The notes beneath the pieces were generated by a model, which was not told the origin of the DNA, ran no database searches, and saw only the letters and a program-made list of their open reading frames with translations. The position numbers and the translations under genes are program-made. A stretch of DNA of 6,653 nt from Desulfarculaceae bacterium (GTDB lineage Bacteria > Desulfobacterota > Desulfobacteria > Desulfobacterales > Desulfobacteraceae), in contig JAIPEK010000127.1 in assembly GCA_021737205.1 (NCBI GenBank), positions 1 to 6,653 of the forward strand, given 5' to 3'. Positions 5,756 through 6,653 of the stretch are shown here, piece after piece; the stretch's first letter is position 1; every line of letters starts with the position of its first letter.

Positions 5756-6653
5756 CTATTTAGCTGCCGCCTTTGCAGCTTCCAGCCACGCGTTGTATTT
5801 ACCGCTGTTTTTCTCGATCCACTCGGTTGCGTGTCTTTCAATGTCTTCCTGGTCGTCCTCGCCCTGGAACATCCGGTTGTTCTGTGCCGCGATGTCGTTG
5901 AGCGGAACGGACATCAGGGAGAACATGGTTTTTACAGCCGGGTTGTTGTCGAGGAAGTCTTTGTTGGCCACAACACGGATGTCGTTGGCTACAAAGCCCA
6001 TTTTACAGGGATCGGTTACCGTTCCGGTCAGGCCTTCGGCTACCATTGCGTCCTCAAGTCCCTTCTGTCCCTCTTTGGGAACGATTTTGGGAACATTGAT
6101 CCAGACCACGTCCTTGCCGGGTTTGAGTTTGTACACGGTCCAGTTCGGGGTCCAGGTATAGAAGAATATCGGGTCGCCCTCATTGTATCTGGCGATCGCG
6201 TCCGCCATGGTGGCGCTGTATCCAGCCTTGATCAGGTTGATGTGGTCCCTGAGGTTGTAGGTGTCCATGTGGAAGCCGATGGTTTTCTCACATCCCCATC
6301 CGGGAGGGCAGGCCGCAAGATCCGCTTTTCCGTCTCCATTGGCGTCAAAAGCTTTTTTGACCTCCTCTCTTTTGAAGTCTTCAAGGGAGGTGATATCGTA
6401 TTTTTCCGCATGTTCCTTGGATACAAGGTATCCCTGGACAGCGCCGGCTTTTACAACCGTACCCGCCATGGCGCCTTTCTCATCAAAATTCTTGGGCAGA
6501 AATTCGTCATGGAGCGGGAACCAGCCGTTGGCCCAGTAATCCACGTCCCCGAGGGCCATGGTTTTGTAGAATATGGGGCCTGCCAGTTTTTTGGGGTCTT
6601 CCACGTTGTAGCCGAGATCTTCCAGTGCCCTTGAATAGAGGGCTTCGAGAAAG
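5756..6653 (-). CDS. proX: Glycine betaine/proline betaine ABC transporter substrate-binding protein ProX (partial, N-terminus beyond window)
   Basis: This is the extracytoplasmic binding protein that delivers glycine betaine or related osmolytes to the ProVW ABC importer. The frame is open to the right edge, giving 298 residues here. The GTG at 6604 is internal, because family sequence (LEDLGYNVEDP) continues upstream of it. Close matches to E. coli ProX from memory are NGWFPLHDE, the NGDGKADL loop followed by CPPGWGCEK, YTWTPNW, KPGKDVVW and the C-terminal DIRVVANKDF. Trp residues in GWFPLH, GWGC and TPNW occupy the positions of the aromatic cage that holds the quaternary ammonium. The two Cys of CPPGWGC probably form the ProX disulfide. 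The expected signal peptide and the first 30-50 residues are off the window. The terminator just downstream suggests proX is the last gene of a proVWX-type operon. Confidence 0.95.
   Translation of the reverse strand, partial: FLEALYSRALEDLGYNVEDPKKLAGPIFYKTMALGDVDYWANGWFPLHDEFLPKNFDEKGAMAGTVVKAGAVQGYLVSKEHAEKYDITSLEDFKREEVKKAFDANGDGKADLAACPPGWGCEKTIGFHMDTYNLRDHINLIKAGYSATMADAIARYNEGDPIFFYTWTPNWTVYKLKPGKDVVWINVPKIVPKEGQKGLEDAMVAEGLTGTVTDPCKMGFVANDIRVVANKDFLDNNPAVKTMFSLMSVPLNDIAAQNNRMFQGEDDQEDIERHATEWIEKNSGKYNAWLEAAKAAAK

Noticed and set aside
5723..6634. Long plus-strand open frame of 303 codons
   Set aside because: It is antisense to proX, which is an unmistakable match to the ProX family on the minus strand.

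Overview
All six genes in this window lie on the minus strand, so the window reads biologically from right to left. Start codon use (ATG with some TTG or GTG), moderate GC, a short-form ThiC-type radical enzyme, a B12-dependent regulatory RNA and family-level protein similarity suggest an anaerobic bacterium. A desulfobacterial (Desulfobacterota) lineage is my best guess, but this is inference from remembered family distributions, not a measured placement.

Right end (about 6653-5686): the C-terminal part of a ProX-type glycine betaine/proline-betaine binding protein, cut by the window edge and closed by a strong hairpin terminator. Middle (about 5672-2632): an apparent co-directional cluster of three genes. 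These are a DUF4438-like protein of unknown function, a THUMP-domain RNA methyltransferase of the RlmL type, and a membrane-anchored alpha/beta hydrolase. The hydrolase reading frame is broken by a single-base shift near 2824, which separates the nucleophile Ser from the catalytic Asp and His. Just beyond it is a 116-bp imperfect palindrome (2467-2582) in otherwise non-coding DNA.

Left end (about 2456-1): a B12 module. A sigma70-like promoter leads into a full cobalamin riboswitch aptamer (about 2232-2410), then a 12-bp terminator hairpin with a U-tract (2165-2200), then a ThiC-family gene starting at TTG (2136). Its last bases overlap the start of cobT (ATGA overlap), and cobT runs off the left edge.

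The most interesting reading is that the 'ThiC' is not the thiamin enzyme but BzaF, the 5-hydroxybenzimidazole synthase of anaerobic B12 lower-ligand biosynthesis. It is controlled by cobalamin rather than TPP, is translationally coupled to CobT (which activates the lower-ligand base), and departs from ThiC at two normally conserved motifs. BzaF would make 5-hydroxybenzimidazole from aminoimidazole ribotide, and CobT would convert it to the alpha-ribotide for attachment to the corrinoid.
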